A stretch of DNA of 64,000 nt from an uncultured Arachnia sp. (GCA_947493995.1 CANLTJ010000004.1:62001-126000), one strand, 5' to 3'; positions 52,090 to 62,193 are shown, counted from the stretch's first letter. Program-made: numbers and translations. Notes: generated from the sequence alone by a model not told the origin.

Positions 52090-54231
52090 GTGACGCAGCT
52101 CCCCGACGACCTGACCACGCTCGCTGAGCATTTCGGCATTGCACTGGAGTTCAAGGACTGGAAGCAACGCGACCTCGAGATCTCCCAGGAATCGGTGACC
52201 GCCGTCCTCGGTGCCCTCGGCGTCGACGCCTCCACCGCGGAATCCCGAGCGGCCGCCCTCACGGAGCTGCGTGATGCGCAGTGGCGGCGCGTCCTCAGCC
52301 CTTGCACCGTCGTGGAGTTCGGGCAAGGGGTGAGCATCGACGTCCACGTCCCCGCAGGCTCCCGGGTCGAGGTCAGCCTGGCCCTGGAGACAGGAGGTGT
52401 GCGCCCCGGTCAGCAGATCGACAACTGGGAGGACGATCGCTGGATCGACGGCGCCGCCCGCGGGGAGGCCACCTTCTTCTTCGGTTCCGACGTTCCCCTC
52501 GGATACCATCGGGTCATTGCCGAGGGTCAGGAGGGACGCTTCGAGGCGACCCTCATCGTGACACCGAGCCACGTGGGCTTCCCGGCCTCGATGGGTGAGA
52601 AGCGCACGTGGGGCTACGCCACGCAGCTGTACAGCGTCGTCTCCCAGAGATCATGGGGTGTCGGAGACCTCACGGATCTGGCCGATCTGATCGCGTTCTC
52701 CGGCGCGGAGCAGGGAGCCGGGCACGTCCTCATCAATCCGCTGCACGCGGCCCAGCCAGCTGCACCCATGGAGCCGTCTCCGTATCTCCCGGCGAGCCGT
52801 CGATTCCTCAACCCGCTCTACATCCGCCCTGAGTCCATCCCGGAGTTTGCGGACCTTGGGAAGCCGGACCAGTCACAGATCGATCGGCTGCGAAAGCCGC
52901 TGCGTGCTCCCGATGGTGAACCGCGCGCCATTGATCGTGACGCCTCCTGGAAGGCCAAGCAGCAGGCGTTGCGCATGATCTTCGCCGTCGGACTGCGCCC
53001 AGCCCGCAAAATCCTGTTCGACCACTTTGTTCGTCGCGAAGGAGCCTCCTTGAGGGACTTCGCCACGTGGTGTGCACTCGCCGTCGAGTTCGGCAACGAC
53101 TGGCGGGAATGGCCACAGCAGTACCAGGACGTGAGCTCGGCCGAGGTTCGCAGATTTGCCGACGAGCATGCCGACGACATCGAGTTCTACACGTGGCTGC
53201 AGTGGATTGCGGGTCAGCAGCTTTCCGCGGCCCAGACCGTCGCAGAAGAAGCGGGCATGCCGCTCGGGGTCATCACTGATCTGGCCGTGGGCGTCAGCCG
53301 CAGCAGCGCGGAAACTTGGGCGATGCCCGATCTTTTTGCCGACGGCGTTACCGTCGGAGCTCCCCCGGACGATTACAACCAGTCCGGTCAGGACTGGGGC
53401 CAGCCGCCCTGGCGGCCGGACAAGCTGGAAGAGGTGGCCTACGCCCCGTTCCGGGACATGGTTGTGGCTGCCATGCGTCGCTCCGGCGGGGTGAGGATCG
53501 ATCACATCATCGGTCTGTTCCGGCTCTGGTGGGTGCCCCAGGGGCTCGGGCCACGTCACGGAACCTACGTCCGCAACAACCATGAGGCGCTCATCGGAAT
53601 CCTGGCACTGGAAGCACACCGCGCCCAGGCGCTGGTGGTGGGTGAGGACCTGGGCACGGTGGAGCCGTGGGTGCGCCGCTATCTTGCGCGACGCGGCATC
53701 CTCGGCACCTCCGTCTTGTGGTTCGAGAACGACGAGGGACGTCCGCTGGATGCTCACCGCTGGCGCGAGTACTGCCTTGCCTCGGTCACCACGCACGACC
53801 TCCCCCCGACGCTGGGCTATCTTGCCGGCGACCACGTGCGGCTGCGGGACTCCCTGGGTCTGCTCACCGAACCGCTTGAAGAGGAGCTCGAGGCGGCGCG
53901 CGATGGGCAGAGCGCTTGGCTGGAGAAGCTCGTCGCCGACTCTGTGCTGGACGGGGAGCACATGGAAGATCCGGCGGAGGTGATGCTGGCGCTGCACCGC
54001 TACCTGCTGCGCACACCATCCAGGGTCCTGCTGGCGAGCCTCACGGACGCCGTCGGCGAGCGACGTACCCAGAACCAGCCCGGCACGATCGATGAGTACC
54101 CGAACTGGCGTGTCCCGCTCGGCGATGCGTCAGGAGACGCGGTGACGCTGGAGGACGTCTTCGATGCCGAACTGCCAAAACGGTTGGCGGCGGTGATGAA
54201 CGGCACGGAACCGGGCGCCCAGGAGACCTGA
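52090..54231 (+). CDS. malQ: 4-alpha-glucanotransferase (amylomaltase)
   Basis: 713 residues from GTG 52090. An N-terminal beta domain (about 1-160) precedes the GH77 catalytic domain: GYATQLYSVVSQRSWGVGDLTDLADL, HVLINPLHA, SPYLPASRRFLNPLYI, GVRIDHIIGLFRLWWVP (catalytic Asp in RIDH), VVGEDLGTVEPWVR (catalytic Glu) and TTHDLPPTLGYL. It moves glucan chains during glycogen or maltodextrin use. The N-terminal extension is normal for the long actinobacterial MalQ. Confidence 0.93.
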   Translation: MTQLPDDLTTLAEHFGIALEFKDWKQRDLEISQESVTAVLGALGVDASTAESRAAALTELRDAQWRRVLSPCTVVEFGQGVSIDVHVPAGSRVEVSLALETGGVRPGQQIDNWEDDRWIDGAARGEATFFFGSDVPLGYHRVIAEGQEGRFEATLIVTPSHVGFPASMGEKRTWGYATQLYSVVSQRSWGVGDLTDLADLIAFSGAEQGAGHVLINPLHAAQPAAPMEPSPYLPASRRFLNPLYIRPESIPEFADLGKPDQSQIDRLRKPLRAPDGEPRAIDRDASWKAKQQALRMIFAVGLRPARKILFDHFVRREGASLRDFATWCALAVEFGNDWREWPQQYQDVSSAEVRRFADEHADDIEFYTWLQWIAGQQLSAAQTVAEEAGMPLGVITDLAVGVSRSSAETWAMPDLFADGVTVGAPPDDYNQSGQDWGQPPWRPDKLEEVAYAPFRDMVVAAMRRSGGVRIDHIIGLFRLWWVPQGLGPRHGTYVRNNHEALIGILALEAHRAQALVVGEDLGTVEPWVRRYLARRGILGTSVLWFENDEGRPLDAHRWREYCLASVTTHDLPPTLGYLAGDHVRLRDSLGLLTEPLEEELEAARDGQSAWLEKLVADSVLDGEHMEDPAEVMLALHRYLLRTPSRVLLASLTDAVGERRTQNQPGTIDEYPNWRVPLGDASGDAVTLEDVFDAELPKRLAAVMNGTEPGAQET

Positions 54232-54256
54232 GGAGCTGCCGCGACGGGGCCGGAGG

Positions 54257-55609
54257 TCAGATGTTGGCCGGCTTGGGTGCTGCCTGATACGGGTTGGTCG
54301 TCTCGGAACCCTCGGAGTCCAGAATGATGGTCTCGATGGCAGGATCGCCTCTGCTGATCCGCAGCGCTGCCTGGGGCAGCTCCGCCAGCGACTCCTCATG
54401 GCGTCGGCGAGCCTCCTCAAGGGTGAAAGCCCCCACCACCTCACCGTTCTTGACGATGTCCACCAGCAGGTAGCGGTCGTTGCCGTCGGTCTGGGGTGCC
54501 GTTCCCAGACCGATGACTTCTGCTTCAGCGCGTCCGTCCGGGCCCAACCGGCGCATCGCGAACTTGCGGCCTCCGAGGGTGTTCTTGCCCCGGGACTTCT
54601 TGCCCACAGGTGTCATGGGGGCGTCGCTGTTGGCGGACTCGGCGCGCGCGACCAGTTTGTACACGAACCCAGCCGTCGGATGCCCGGAGCCGGTGACCAG
54701 AGAGGTCCCGACGCCGTAACCGTCGACGGGTGTGCCACGCAGCGCGGCGATCTGCCACTCGTCGAGGTCCGAGGTCACGACGATCCGGGTGTCCGTGGCG
54801 CCCAGATCATCCAGGAGGTCGCGGGCACGCCGGGCAGCGCTGGCGAGATCACCGGAATCCAGCCGAATCGCGCCCAGCCTGCCCCCTGTCAGCTCGACTC
54901 CCTTGCGGATGGCGGCCTCCTCGTCGTAGGTGTCCACCAGCAGAGTGGTGCCGTCTCCCAGGGCGGCGATTTGTGCTCTGAACGCGTCCTCCTCGGTGTC
55001 GTGCAGCAGGGTAAAGGAGTGGGCGGCGGTGCCCATGGTGGGAATACCCCAGCTGCGGCCCGCCTCCAGGTTCGACGTCGCCGCGAAGCCCGCCACGTAC
55101 GCTGCCCGGGCGGCGCCGACGGCGGCCCACTCATGTGTCCGGCGAGACCCCATTTCCGCGCACGGACGTCCCTCTGCCATCGACGTCATGCGCGACGCCG
55201 CCGAGGCGATGGCGCAGTCGTGGTTGAACACGCTCAGCAGCAGGGTTTCCAGGACGCAGCACTCGGCGAACGAACCCTCCACCGACAGCACGGGGGAGCC
55301 GGGGAAGAAGATCTCGCCCTCCGGGTAACCCCAGATGTCCCCGCTGAACCTGTAGTCGGCCAGCCAGGTGGCGAGATTGTCCTTGATGATCCCGGCATCG
55401 GTGAGGAACTGGATCTCGTCGTCATCGAACCGGAACTTCTCGATTTCCCTGAGGGCCCGGCCCGGTCCGGCCAGGACCCCGTAGCGTCGTCCCTCAGGGA
55501 GCCGACGGGTGAAGAGGTCGAAGAGGCTGTGCCGCTCCGCTGTCCCGGCATCCATGGCGGCCTGCACCATTGTCAGTTCGTAGTGGTCGGTCAGCAGCGC
55601 CGTCGTCAT
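54257..55609 (-). CDS. pncB: nicotinate phosphoribosyltransferase
   Basis: 450 residues from ATG 55609, which follows a TAGGCT box by 8 nt. LLTDHYELTMVQAAM, YPEGEIFFPGSPVLSVEG, SRRTHEWAAVGAARAAYVAGFAATSNLEAG, GTAAHSFTLLHD with the catalytic His and RLDSGDLA (phosphate site) are all in place. It salvages nicotinate into NAD. As in M. tuberculosis (Rv1330c-Rv1331), it is divergent from clpS. Confidence 0.95.
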   Translation of the reverse strand: MTTALLTDHYELTMVQAAMDAGTAERHSLFDLFTRRLPEGRRYGVLAGPGRALREIEKFRFDDDEIQFLTDAGIIKDNLATWLADYRFSGDIWGYPEGEIFFPGSPVLSVEGSFAECCVLETLLLSVFNHDCAIASAASRMTSMAEGRPCAEMGSRRTHEWAAVGAARAAYVAGFAATSNLEAGRSWGIPTMGTAAHSFTLLHDTEEDAFRAQIAALGDGTTLLVDTYDEEAAIRKGVELTGGRLGAIRLDSGDLASAARRARDLLDDLGATDTRIVVTSDLDEWQIAALRGTPVDGYGVGTSLVTGSGHPTAGFVYKLVARAESANSDAPMTPVGKKSRGKNTLGGRKFAMRRLGPDGRAEAEVIGLGTAPQTDGNDRYLLVDIVKNGEVVGAFTLEEARRRHEESLAELPQAALRISRGDPAIETIILDSEGSETTNPYQAAPKPANI

Positions 55610-55675
55610 GACGAGCAAGCCTAGTGCCCGCGACGGACACATGGGCTCTGGGCACTGTCAGTAGGATCGGGAACA

Positions 55676-55990
55676 ATGGGAGACATGAGTGAGCAGGGTG
55701 GGCCCGGCACCCAGGGCAGCGTTGCGGTGCTGGACGCGCCGTCGGAGGCGGCTGACATCGCATCCCAGTGGGTCACGATCGTCTGGGACGACCCGGTGAA
55801 CCTCATGAGTTACGTCGCCTACGTCTTCATGGAGTACTTCAAATATCCCCGCGACAAAGCGGAGAAGCTGATGCTGGAGGTGCACGAGAACGGCAGGGCC
55901 GTGGTGTCCACCGGCAATCGCGAGGCCATGGAACATGACGTGATTGCCATGCAGAACTACACGCTGTGGGCCACGATGGAGCGGGCATGA
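55676..55990 (+). CDS. clpS: ATP-dependent Clp protease adaptor ClpS
   Basis: 104 residues (or 101 from ATG 55685). [20 protein letters not shown] and [39 protein letters not shown] (short blocks: [16 protein letters not shown]) are the N-degron binding fold, which delivers proteins to ClpC/ClpA. A TAGGAT box at 55662-55667 lies 8 nt before ATG 55676, favouring that start. It overlaps the DUF2017 gene by 4 nt. Confidence 0.93.
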   Translation: MGDMSEQGGPGTQGSVAVLDAPSEAADIASQWVTIVWDDPVNLMSYVAYVFMEYFKYPRDKAEKLMLEVHENGRAVVSTGNREAMEHDVIAMQNYTLWATMERA

Positions 55991-56544
55991 ACCAGGACGA
56001 GATCGTCTGGGAGTTCGACGGTGGCGAGGGGCGCCGCGATGTCCTGATGGCGTTGGTGGGTCAACAGCTGCGTGTCGTCGATGAGTTGCTCCCGGAGGAG
56101 ACGGAGGACCCTCTGGCGCGGTTGGCCGCTGAACTGTCGGAGCGGCCGGTGGAGTTGCTGGAGTCCAACCCCGTCTTGGCCCGGCTGTTCCCGCCGGCCA
56201 TGGCCGACGCGGAGGAGGCCGAGCAGTTCCGTCGCGACGCCATCAGCCAACAGGCGCGGGCGCGCCTGGAGGCTGGTCGCATCGTGCTGTCGGACTGCGC
56301 CCGCGCTGATGGAGACAGCGTTGATGGAGATATGGTGCCCGTCTGCGAGGACCACCTCGCAGCGTGGATCACCACCCTGGCTGCGCTCCGAGCCGCATGG
56401 AATGTGGAGCTGACCGGCAGTGCGGAACGCATGGCCACTCCGACGAGGGCGGACGCCCGCGCCAAGCCGACGGCGGCTGCAATCTGCGACTGGCTGGGCT
56501 GGGTGCAGGAGGACGCCCTCCAGGCTCAGATGTTACTGCTCTGA
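55987..56544 (+). CDS. DUF2017-family protein
   Basis: 185 residues from ATG 55987, coupled to clp[56 protein letters not shown] and [16 protein letters not shown] follow the DUF2017 family, nearly always found next to clpS in actinobacteria (Rv1332). It is helical and soluble; the role is unknown. The 170 nt after it hold no clear gene. Confidence 0.9.
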   Translation: MNQDEIVWEFDGGEGRRDVLMALVGQQLRVVDELLPEETEDPLARLAAELSERPVELLESNPVLARLFPPAMADAEEAEQFRRDAISQQARARLEAGRIVLSDCARADGDSVDGDMVPVCEDHLAAWITTLAALRAAWNVELTGSAERMATPTRADARAKPTAAAICDWLGWVQEDALQAQMLLL

Positions 56545-56714
56545 GGCGTGGCTCTGTGCGGGACCGTCGGGTGGGGATCCACATGGGTTGGTGTTCAACA
56601 GTTGGCGCGCGCTGTGGGGTGGCAATGGTGTTGTCCCCAGTGGTCCTCGGTCAGCCAGTGCGTCGGTGATGTCTCTGCCATTGCGGAGGGAGCGCTGGCG
56701 TAGACTCAGGCGCT

Positions 56715-57521
56715 GTGACCAACAACATCGACAGGCCCATCGGCATCTTCGATTCAGGCTTCGGGGGCCTGACGGTGATGCGTGCGTTGGTGGATCAATT
56801 GCCGAACGAGGACTTCATCTACCTGGGTGACACGGCCCGCACACCCTATGGGCCACGCCCCATCGCTGAGGTGCGCGAGTTCGCACTGCAGGGATTGGAC
56901 TACCTGGCCGGTCTGGGCGTGAAGGCCCTCGTCATCGCGTGCAACTCCGCCTCAGCCGCGGTCCTGCGCGACGCGCGCGAGCGCTACACCATCCCCATCT
57001 ACGAGGTGATCCTGCCCGCGGCCAAACGCGCCGTCGCAGCCACCCGCAACGGACGCGTCGGGGTTGTGTGCACGAAGGCCACTGCCACCTCACGTTCCTA
57101 TGACGATGCTTTCGCCGTTGCCGGCGACGTGGCGGTCGGGACCCGCATCTGTCCGCGCTTCGTCGAGTTCGTGGAGGCCGGCATCACGGGTGGACCCGAA
57201 TTGTTGGGAGTCGCCCGGGAGTACCTGGAACCACTGGTGGCCGAGAATATCGACACCCTCGTGTTGGGCTGCACCCACTATCCGCTGCTGACCGGTGTCA
57301 TCAACTATGTCGTCGGGGACGATGTCACGCTGGTTTCCAGTGCTGAGACATGCGCGCAGGCCGTCTACTCGGGTCTGACGACGAGGCGGTTGCTCCACGA
57401 TGAGCCACGGGAGGCCACGCGGACTTTCCTCACCACGGGCGATGCGGACGACTTCAATGGCATCGGGCATCGGCTCCTGGGGCCGTTCGTGGCGGGCGCC
57501 ACTACAGTGGTTCTCGACTGA
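56715..57521 (+). CDS. murI: glutamate racemase
   Basis: 268 residues from GTG 56715, 8 nt after TAGACT. IGIFDSGFGGLTVMRAL, YLGDTARTPYGPRP, IACNSASA with the first catalytic Cys76 and VLGCTHYPLL with the second are intact. It makes D-glutamate for peptidoglycan. Its order clpS-DUF2017-murI-rph-rdgB follows the M. tuberculosis arrangement with some genes missing between. Confidence 0.95.
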   Translation: MTNNIDRPIGIFDSGFGGLTVMRALVDQLPNEDFIYLGDTARTPYGPRPIAEVREFALQGLDYLAGLGVKALVIACNSASAAVLRDARERYTIPIYEVILPAAKRAVAATRNGRVGVVCTKATATSRSYDDAFAVAGDVAVGTRICPRFVEFVEAGITGGPELLGVAREYLEPLVAENIDTLVLGCTHYPLLTGVINYVVGDDVTLVSSAETCAQAVYSGLTTRRLLHDEPREATRTFLTTGDADDFNGIGHRLLGPFVAGATTVVLD

Positions 57522-57545
57522 ACCCCATCCTCAGGAGCTTTCACC

Positions 57546-57707
57546 ATGTGTCACAAGATCACCTGCGATGTCTGCGGCAAGGCCACGTGGGAGGGCTGCG
57601 GCGAGCACATCGAATACGCGCTCGAGGGCGTGGCCGTCGCCGACCGCTGCCACTGCAAGACCTACGTGGGTACTGACACCCCGCGCGGCGCCCGCGTCCC
57701 GTCCTGA
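57546..57707 (+). CDS. small cysteine-rich protein
   Basis: 53 residues, ATG 57546 with AGGAG 10 nt upstream. MCHKITCDVCGKATWEGCG then DRCHC gives cysteines at 2, 7, 10, 18, 35 and 37 and histidines at 3, 21 and 36, a likely zinc-binding protein. Very similar small proteins (start MCxxxTCxxCGKxTWxGCG) are common in bacteria and unassigned. It follows murI by 24 nt and precedes the long hairpin. Confidence 0.75.
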   Translation: MCHKITCDVCGKATWEGCGEHIEYALEGVAVADRCHCKTYVGTDTPRGARVPS

Positions 57708-57719
57708 AACGATGATTGG

Positions 57720-57800
57720 GACGACCGGACAGGCCGCACTCATTGCCCGCCGAGACGTATATCTCCTCGGCGGGCAATGAGTGCGGCGTGTCGGGTCGTC
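57720..57800. terminator. very long hairpin after the murI unit
   Basis: Arms 57720-57754 and 57766-57800 pair over 35 bp with two mismatches; the inner 20 bp (57735-57754 with 57766-57785) are perfect. The loop is 11 nt (ACGTATATCTC). It stands between the small Cys-rich gene and rph, whose own -10 box lies 44 nt further on, so it can terminate the murI transcript. It resembles the hairpin at 6423-6482 in layout but not in sequence. Confidence 0.75.
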
Positions 57801-57856
57801 GTCCGCGGGTGGGTGCTGGAGTGGGGTCTGCATCGGTGCGCGCTAGGTTGTTGCCC

Positions 57857-58588
57857 ATGACAACACCTGCTGCCCGCATCGACGGCCGTGCCCCTGACCA
57901 GCTGCGACCCGTCGGCATCACCCGCGGGTGGCTCGATCATGCTGAGGGTTCGGTCCTGGTGGAGTACGGGCGCACCCGGGTGCTGGTGGCGGCCAGCGTC
58001 ACAGAGGGTGTTCCGCGGTGGCGCAAGGGCTCCGGCCTGGGCTGGGTGACGGCCGAGTACGCCATGCTGCCGCGCGCCACCCACACCCGCTCCGATCGCG
58101 AGTCCATCCGCGGCAAGGTGGGCGGACGGACCCATGAGATCTCTCGGCTGATCGGTCGCGCCCTGCGCGCCGTCGTCGACTACAAGGCGCTCGGGGAGAA
58201 CACCATCGTGCTGGACTGCGACGTGCTGCAGGCCGACGGCGGCACCCGTACCGCCGCGATCACGGGCGCCTACGTTGCGCTTGCCGATGCCGTGTCCCAC
58301 CTGCGTGGCCTCCGCCTCCTCAAGGGCGAACCACTGACGGACTCCGTCGCGGCCATCTCCGCCGGCTACGTGGACGGCGTCCCGATGCTCGACCTCGCCT
58401 ATGAGGAGGATTCCACGGCAGGCACCGACATGAACATGGTCATGACGGGCTCCGGAGACTTCATCGAGGTGCAGGGAACCGCGGAGGGAAAGCCGTTCAG
58501 TCGTGCCGAGCTCGACGTCCTGCTGGAATTGGGCGCCGCCGGGTGCCGCGAGCTGACCGAGATCCAGAAGAAGGCGCTGGTGCCGTGA
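57857..58588 (+). CDS. rph: ribonuclease PH
   Basis: 243 residues from ATG 57857, 7 nt after TAGGTT (leaderless). [35 protein letters not shown] (motifs [18 protein letters not shown]), [31 protein letters not shown] and [24 protein letters not shown] ([12 protein letters not shown] phosphate/active site) are present. It trims tRNA 3' ends by phosphorolysis. It overlaps rdgB by 4 nt. Confidence 0.95.
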   Translation: MTTPAARIDGRAPDQLRPVGITRGWLDHAEGSVLVEYGRTRVLVAASVTEGVPRWRKGSGLGWVTAEYAMLPRATHTRSDRESIRGKVGGRTHEISRLIGRALRAVVDYKALGENTIVLDCDVLQADGGTRTAAITGAYVALADAVSHLRGLRLLKGEPLTDSVAAISAGYVDGVPMLDLAYEEDSTAGTDMNMVMTGSGDFIEVQGTAEGKPFSRAELDVLLELGAAGCRELTEIQKKALVP

Positions 58589-59184
58589 CACGCCAGATCG
58601 TGGTGGCGACCAACAATCGCAAGAAGCTCGTCGAACTCCGCCGCGTGGCGGAGGCTGCCGGGATGGACGTCGACTTCCTCAGCCTGTCGGACTTCCCGCC
58701 CTACCCCGAGCCTGAGGAGACTGAAAGGACCTTCGAGGGCAACGCAGTCCTCAAGGCGCAGGCGGCCGCCCGACACACAGGTGTCGAGGCCATCGCCGAC
58801 GATTCCGGGATCACCGTCGAAGAGCTGAACGGCATGCCGGGCGTTCGCTCCGCCCGCTGGGCCGGGCCGGCGTGTGACGACGAAGCGAACAATCAGCTCC
58901 TCCTTGCCCAACTCGACGGCGTGCCTGAGGACCGGCGAGCGGCCACGTTCGTCTGCGCGCTCGCTCACGTCGGGCAGGACGGCTCTCTCCGGGTCTTTCG
59001 CGGGGAAATGCCCGGGCGAATGGCCGGCGAAGCGCGCGGGGACAGCGGATTCGGCTACGACCCCATCTTCGTTCCCGACCAGCACGACGTCACAACTGCC
59101 GAGATGAGCGCGGAGGACAAGGACGCCATCAGCCACCGCGGGCAGGCGGTCCGGGCGTTCATCGAGTCGTTGAAGGAGAACTGA
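58585..59184 (+). CDS. rdgB: RdgB/HAM1 XTP/dITP pyrophosphatase
   Basis: 199 residues from GTG 58585 (GTGA overlap with rph). [62 protein letters not shown] (DDSG metal and base site) and [13 protein letters not shown] follow the family. It removes deaminated purine nucleotides from the pool. The next gene, thyA, begins 1 nt after its stop. Confidence 0.95.
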   Translation: MTRQIVVATNNRKKLVELRRVAEAAGMDVDFLSLSDFPPYPEPEETERTFEGNAVLKAQAAARHTGVEAIADDSGITVEELNGMPGVRSARWAGPACDDEANNQLLLAQLDGVPEDRRAATFVCALAHVGQDGSLRVFRGEMPGRMAGEARGDSGFGYDPIFVPDQHDVTTAEMSAEDKDAISHRGQAVRAFIESLKEN

Positions 59185-59185
59185 A

Positions 59186-59995
59186 GTGCAGCAGTACCTG
59201 GACCTGCTCCGTCGCATCACCGACGAGGGTGTCGACAAATCCGACCGCACCGGCACCGGCACCCGCAGCATATTCGGACACCAGATGCGCTTCGATCTCT
59301 CCGAGGGCTTCCCGCTGCTCACCACCAAAAAGGTCCACACCCGCAGCGTCTTCGGAGAGCTCCTGTGGTTCCTCCGCGGTGACACCAACGTGGCCTGGCT
59401 GCACGAGAACCGAATCTCCATCTGGGACGAGTGGGCAGATGCCGACGGCAACCTCGGCCCCATCTACGGTCACCAGTGGCGCTCCTGGCCCACTCCCGAT
59501 GGTGGGCACGTGGACCAACTGGCGAGAGTCATTGAACAGTTGCGCACATCACCGGATTCCCGGCGCCACATCGTCTCCGCCTGGAACGTCGCGGACATTG
59601 ACGACATGGCACTGCCGCCCTGTCACACACTGTTCCAGTTCTACGTCGCACCCAGAACCGGCGGCCGTGGTCGGCTGAGCTGTCAGCTGTACCAACGCTC
59701 CGCCGACGTCTTCCTGGGCGTTCCGTTCAACATCGCAAGCTATGCGCTCCTCACGCACCTGGTGGCGCAGGTCTGCGACCTCGACGTCGGTGACTTCGTC
59801 CACACCCTGGGCGATGCGCACATCTACTCCAACCACCAGGAACAGGTGGCCGAGCAGCTACGGCGCACACCCGGCCCTCTGCCCACCCTGCAGATCAACC
59901 CCGACGTCACCGAGATCGACGCGTTCACGCTGGAGGACATCTCGGTCATTGACTACCACCCGGCGCCGGCGATCAAGGCGCCCATCGCCGTCTGA
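59186..59995 (+). CDS. thyA: thymidylate synthase
   Basis: 269 residues from GTG 59186. [93 protein letters not shown] (motif [12 protein letters not shown] with the catalytic Cys) and [26 protein letters not shown] are typical. It makes dTMP from dUMP and methylene-tetrahydrofolate, and forms an operon with folA. Confidence 0.97.
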   Translation: MQQYLDLLRRITDEGVDKSDRTGTGTRSIFGHQMRFDLSEGFPLLTTKKVHTRSVFGELLWFLRGDTNVAWLHENRISIWDEWADADGNLGPIYGHQWRSWPTPDGGHVDQLARVIEQLRTSPDSRRHIVSAWNVADIDDMALPPCHTLFQFYVAPRTGGRGRLSCQLYQRSADVFLGVPFNIASYALLTHLVAQVCDLDVGDFVHTLGDAHIYSNHQEQVAEQLRRTPGPLPTLQINPDVTEIDAFTLEDISVIDYHPAPAIKAPIAV

Positions 59996-60010
59996 CAAGG
60001 AGTCTTCAGC

Positions 60011-60487
60011 ATGAGAATCGTGGCAATCGCCGCCGTGGCGGACAACGGGATCATCGGCTCCGATCGCGACATACCGTGGCACATCAGCGAGGACTTCAAG
60101 CGTTTCAAGGCTGTCACCACCGGCAACACGCTGGTCATGGGCCGACGCACGCACCAGAGCATCGGTCGCGTCCTGCCCGACCGGCGCATCATCATCGTCA
60201 CACGCAACCCGGACTGGAGCGACGACGGCATCGAGGTGGCGCACAGCGTGGAGGAGGCGATCATGCTGGCTGAGGAGACGCCGGAACGGGTCTGCTACAT
60301 CGGTGGCGGAGGTGAGATCTATCGGGCCGCGTGGCCGTACCTGACTGAACTCGACATCACGCACGTCCACCAGTCGCCGGAGGGCGATGTCACCTTCCCG
60401 CTGATCAGCCGCAGCCAATGGACCGAGGTGTCACGGGAACTCCGCAGCGGCTTCGACTTCGTCTCCTACCTTCCCACGCCGTCCTGA
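60011..60487 (+). CDS. folA: dihydrofolate reductase
   Basis: 158 residues. IAAVADNGIIGSDRDIPWHISEDFKRFKAVTTGNTLVMGRRTHQSIGRVLPDRRIIIVTRN in outline (motifs NGIIGSDRDIPWHISEDF, LVMGRRTHQSIG, LPDRRIIIVTR), then CYIGGGGEIYRAAWPYL. The catalytic acidic residue is in DIPWHISEDFKRFK. AAGGAG lies 7 nt before ATG 60011. It regenerates tetrahydrofolate used up by ThyA, encoded 15 nt upstream. Confidence 0.96.
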   Translation: MRIVAIAAVADNGIIGSDRDIPWHISEDFKRFKAVTTGNTLVMGRRTHQSIGRVLPDRRIIIVTRNPDWSDDGIEVAHSVEEAIMLAEETPERVCYIGGGGEIYRAAWPYLTELDITHVHQSPEGDVTFPLISRSQWTEVSRELRSGFDFVSYLPTPS

Positions 60488-60558
60488 ACGGTGGCCCACC
60501 ACGACAGCGGCGGGGGACGAATGGTCGGACTTCGTACGCGATTGGGTAGCGTTGCCTC

Positions 60559-61869
60559 ATGCGGTCCGGGGCGAGAATTCTGCATCTCGATCTCGACGCA
60601 TTCTTCGCCGCCGTTGAGCAGCGCGACAAGCCGAGCCTGAGGGGCAAACCCGTCGTCGTGGGTGGAGCCGGGCCGCGCGGCGTGGTGGCCACCGCCAGCT
60701 ACGAGGCCAGGGTGTTCGGTGTCCGCTCCGCCATGCCCGGGACGGAGGCCCGGCGACGATGTCCCCACGCCGCCTTCCTCGGAGGGCGTTTCGCGGCGTA
60801 CCGGCAGTCGTCAGAGGTGGTGATGCAACTGCTGACAGAGATCTCGCCCGCCGTGGAGCCGCTGAGCTTGGACGAGGCGTTCGTGGATCTGGCCCTCAGC
60901 GACTGGGATCCCGCGCACATGGCCGATCACGTGGAAGAACTTCGACGTGAGCTGGCTCGGCGCACAGCCGGTCTGACAGCGTCCGTGGGTGTGGCGTCCA
61001 GCAAGTTCGTGGCGAAGATCGCGTCGGAGGCGGCCAAGCCGGACGGGTTCAGTATCGTCGAAGAAGACGAGGAACTGGATTTCATCGCGGAGCTGCCAGT
61101 GCGTTCCGTTCCAGGCGTTGGACCCGTGACGGAGGCGAAACTGACGGCGATTGGCATGCGGACGGTTGCCGACCTCAGGCGGGCGAGCCGGGAGGAACTG
61201 GTCCGCGAGCTCGGACGCGCCGCTGGCGAGTCCCTGATGGAGCTGGCCTTCGCCCGGGACAATCGGCGGGTGCAGAGCGAGCGGGAGGCCAAGTCCATCT
61301 CCACCGAGGACACGTTTGCAGTCAATATCGTTGATCGCTCGGAGTTGGAGCGCATTCTGCGTCGCGACGCTGCGCAGGTGGCCAAGCGTGTCCAGCAGGC
61401 CGGTGTTTTTGCCCGCACGGTGGCGGTCAAGGTCCGGTTCGCCGATTTCACTACCATCTCCAAAGCGCGATCGCTCGGGGGCGCGACGGATCGTGAGGAG
61501 TCCATCGCCGCAGCGGCCGTCGAGTTGCTCGCGGAAGTGGACGTGCGGGAGGGGGTGCGTCTGGTGGGGGTGTCGACGTCGAACTTCGCGGCCTCTGCGC
61601 AGGAGCGTCTCTTCGACGAGGACAGGCAAGCATCGGAACCCACCACCACAACCAGTGAGGTGGATGTCTCCGGCGTGCGAGGTCATGGATGGTTCCCCGG
61701 TGCTGAGGTGTTCCATCGGGACCACGGCCGAGGGTGGGTGTGGGGAGCTGGTCTGGGACGGGTGACGATCCGGTTCGAGAACCGCGATTCTTCTCCGGGT
61801 CCAGTGCGGACCTTCCGTGTGGACGATCCCGCGCTGATGGCCAATCCTGAGCTGCTGCCGTTGCCCTGA
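60559..61869 (+). CDS. dinB: DNA polymerase IV (Y family)
   Basis: 436 residues. ILHLDLDAFFAAVEQRD carries the first metal Asp, TASYEARVFGVRSAMP the nucleotide site, PLSLDEAFVDLAL the second metal Asp/Glu pair, and VGVASSKFVAKIASEAAKPDG the palm end. The little-finger domain runs from about 235 to 355; the last 70 residues (GHGWFPGAEVFHRDHGRGWVWG...) are an extra domain seen in actinobacterial DinB1. No beta-clamp pentamer is obvious at the very end. It follows folA by 71 nt. Confidence 0.94.
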   Translation: MRSGARILHLDLDAFFAAVEQRDKPSLRGKPVVVGGAGPRGVVATASYEARVFGVRSAMPGTEARRRCPHAAFLGGRFAAYRQSSEVVMQLLTEISPAVEPLSLDEAFVDLALSDWDPAHMADHVEELRRELARRTAGLTASVGVASSKFVAKIASEAAKPDGFSIVEEDEELDFIAELPVRSVPGVGPVTEAKLTAIGMRTVADLRRASREELVRELGRAAGESLMELAFARDNRRVQSEREAKSISTEDTFAVNIVDRSELERILRRDAAQVAKRVQQAGVFARTVAVKVRFADFTTISKARSLGGATDREESIAAAAVELLAEVDVREGVRLVGVSTSNFAASAQERLFDEDRQASEPTTTTSEVDVSGVRGHGWFPGAEVFHRDHGRGWVWGAGLGRVTIRFENRDSSPGPVRTFRVDDPALMANPELLPLP

Positions 61870-61905
61870 TGCCGTCGATGTGTGTGGCATGGTGAAGTGT
61901 GGAGC

Positions 61906-61940
61906 CCGTCGGGGCTGACTGGATCAGCCAGCCCCGACGG
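61906..61940 (+). terminator. dinB terminator
   Basis: CCGTCGGGGCTG, an 11-nt loop and CAGCCCCGACGG form a perfect 12-bp stem starting 36 nt after the dinB stop. An outer match GTGGCATG/CATGCCAC brackets it. The remaining 250 nt up to the tRNA hold no gene that I can support, only the tRNA promoter. Confidence 0.75.
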
Positions 61941-62193
61941 CATGCCACCCTGTGCGGGTGACACTGTTCCCGCGGCAACCGGTGTCGACCTTCCCCCCAG
62001 AAGGGACGACAGGGCCTGGCCGGAACAGTTCACTCAAGACGATCTCACAACCTCTGGTTGAAAACCGCTCGATGACTTGAGGGTAGCGTGATTCCGTGCA
62101 GAATGCCAACAGGTGACCAAAATTCCCTTCAGTTGATCCAATGGCATTTCGTGATATTCAGTTGGGCGCTGACTAGGAGCGTTGGCGCACTGT

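Noticed and set aside
56545..56714. Possible small gene between DUF2017 and murI
   Set aside because: No frame with a credible start and composition; the end holds the murI promoter (TAGACT).
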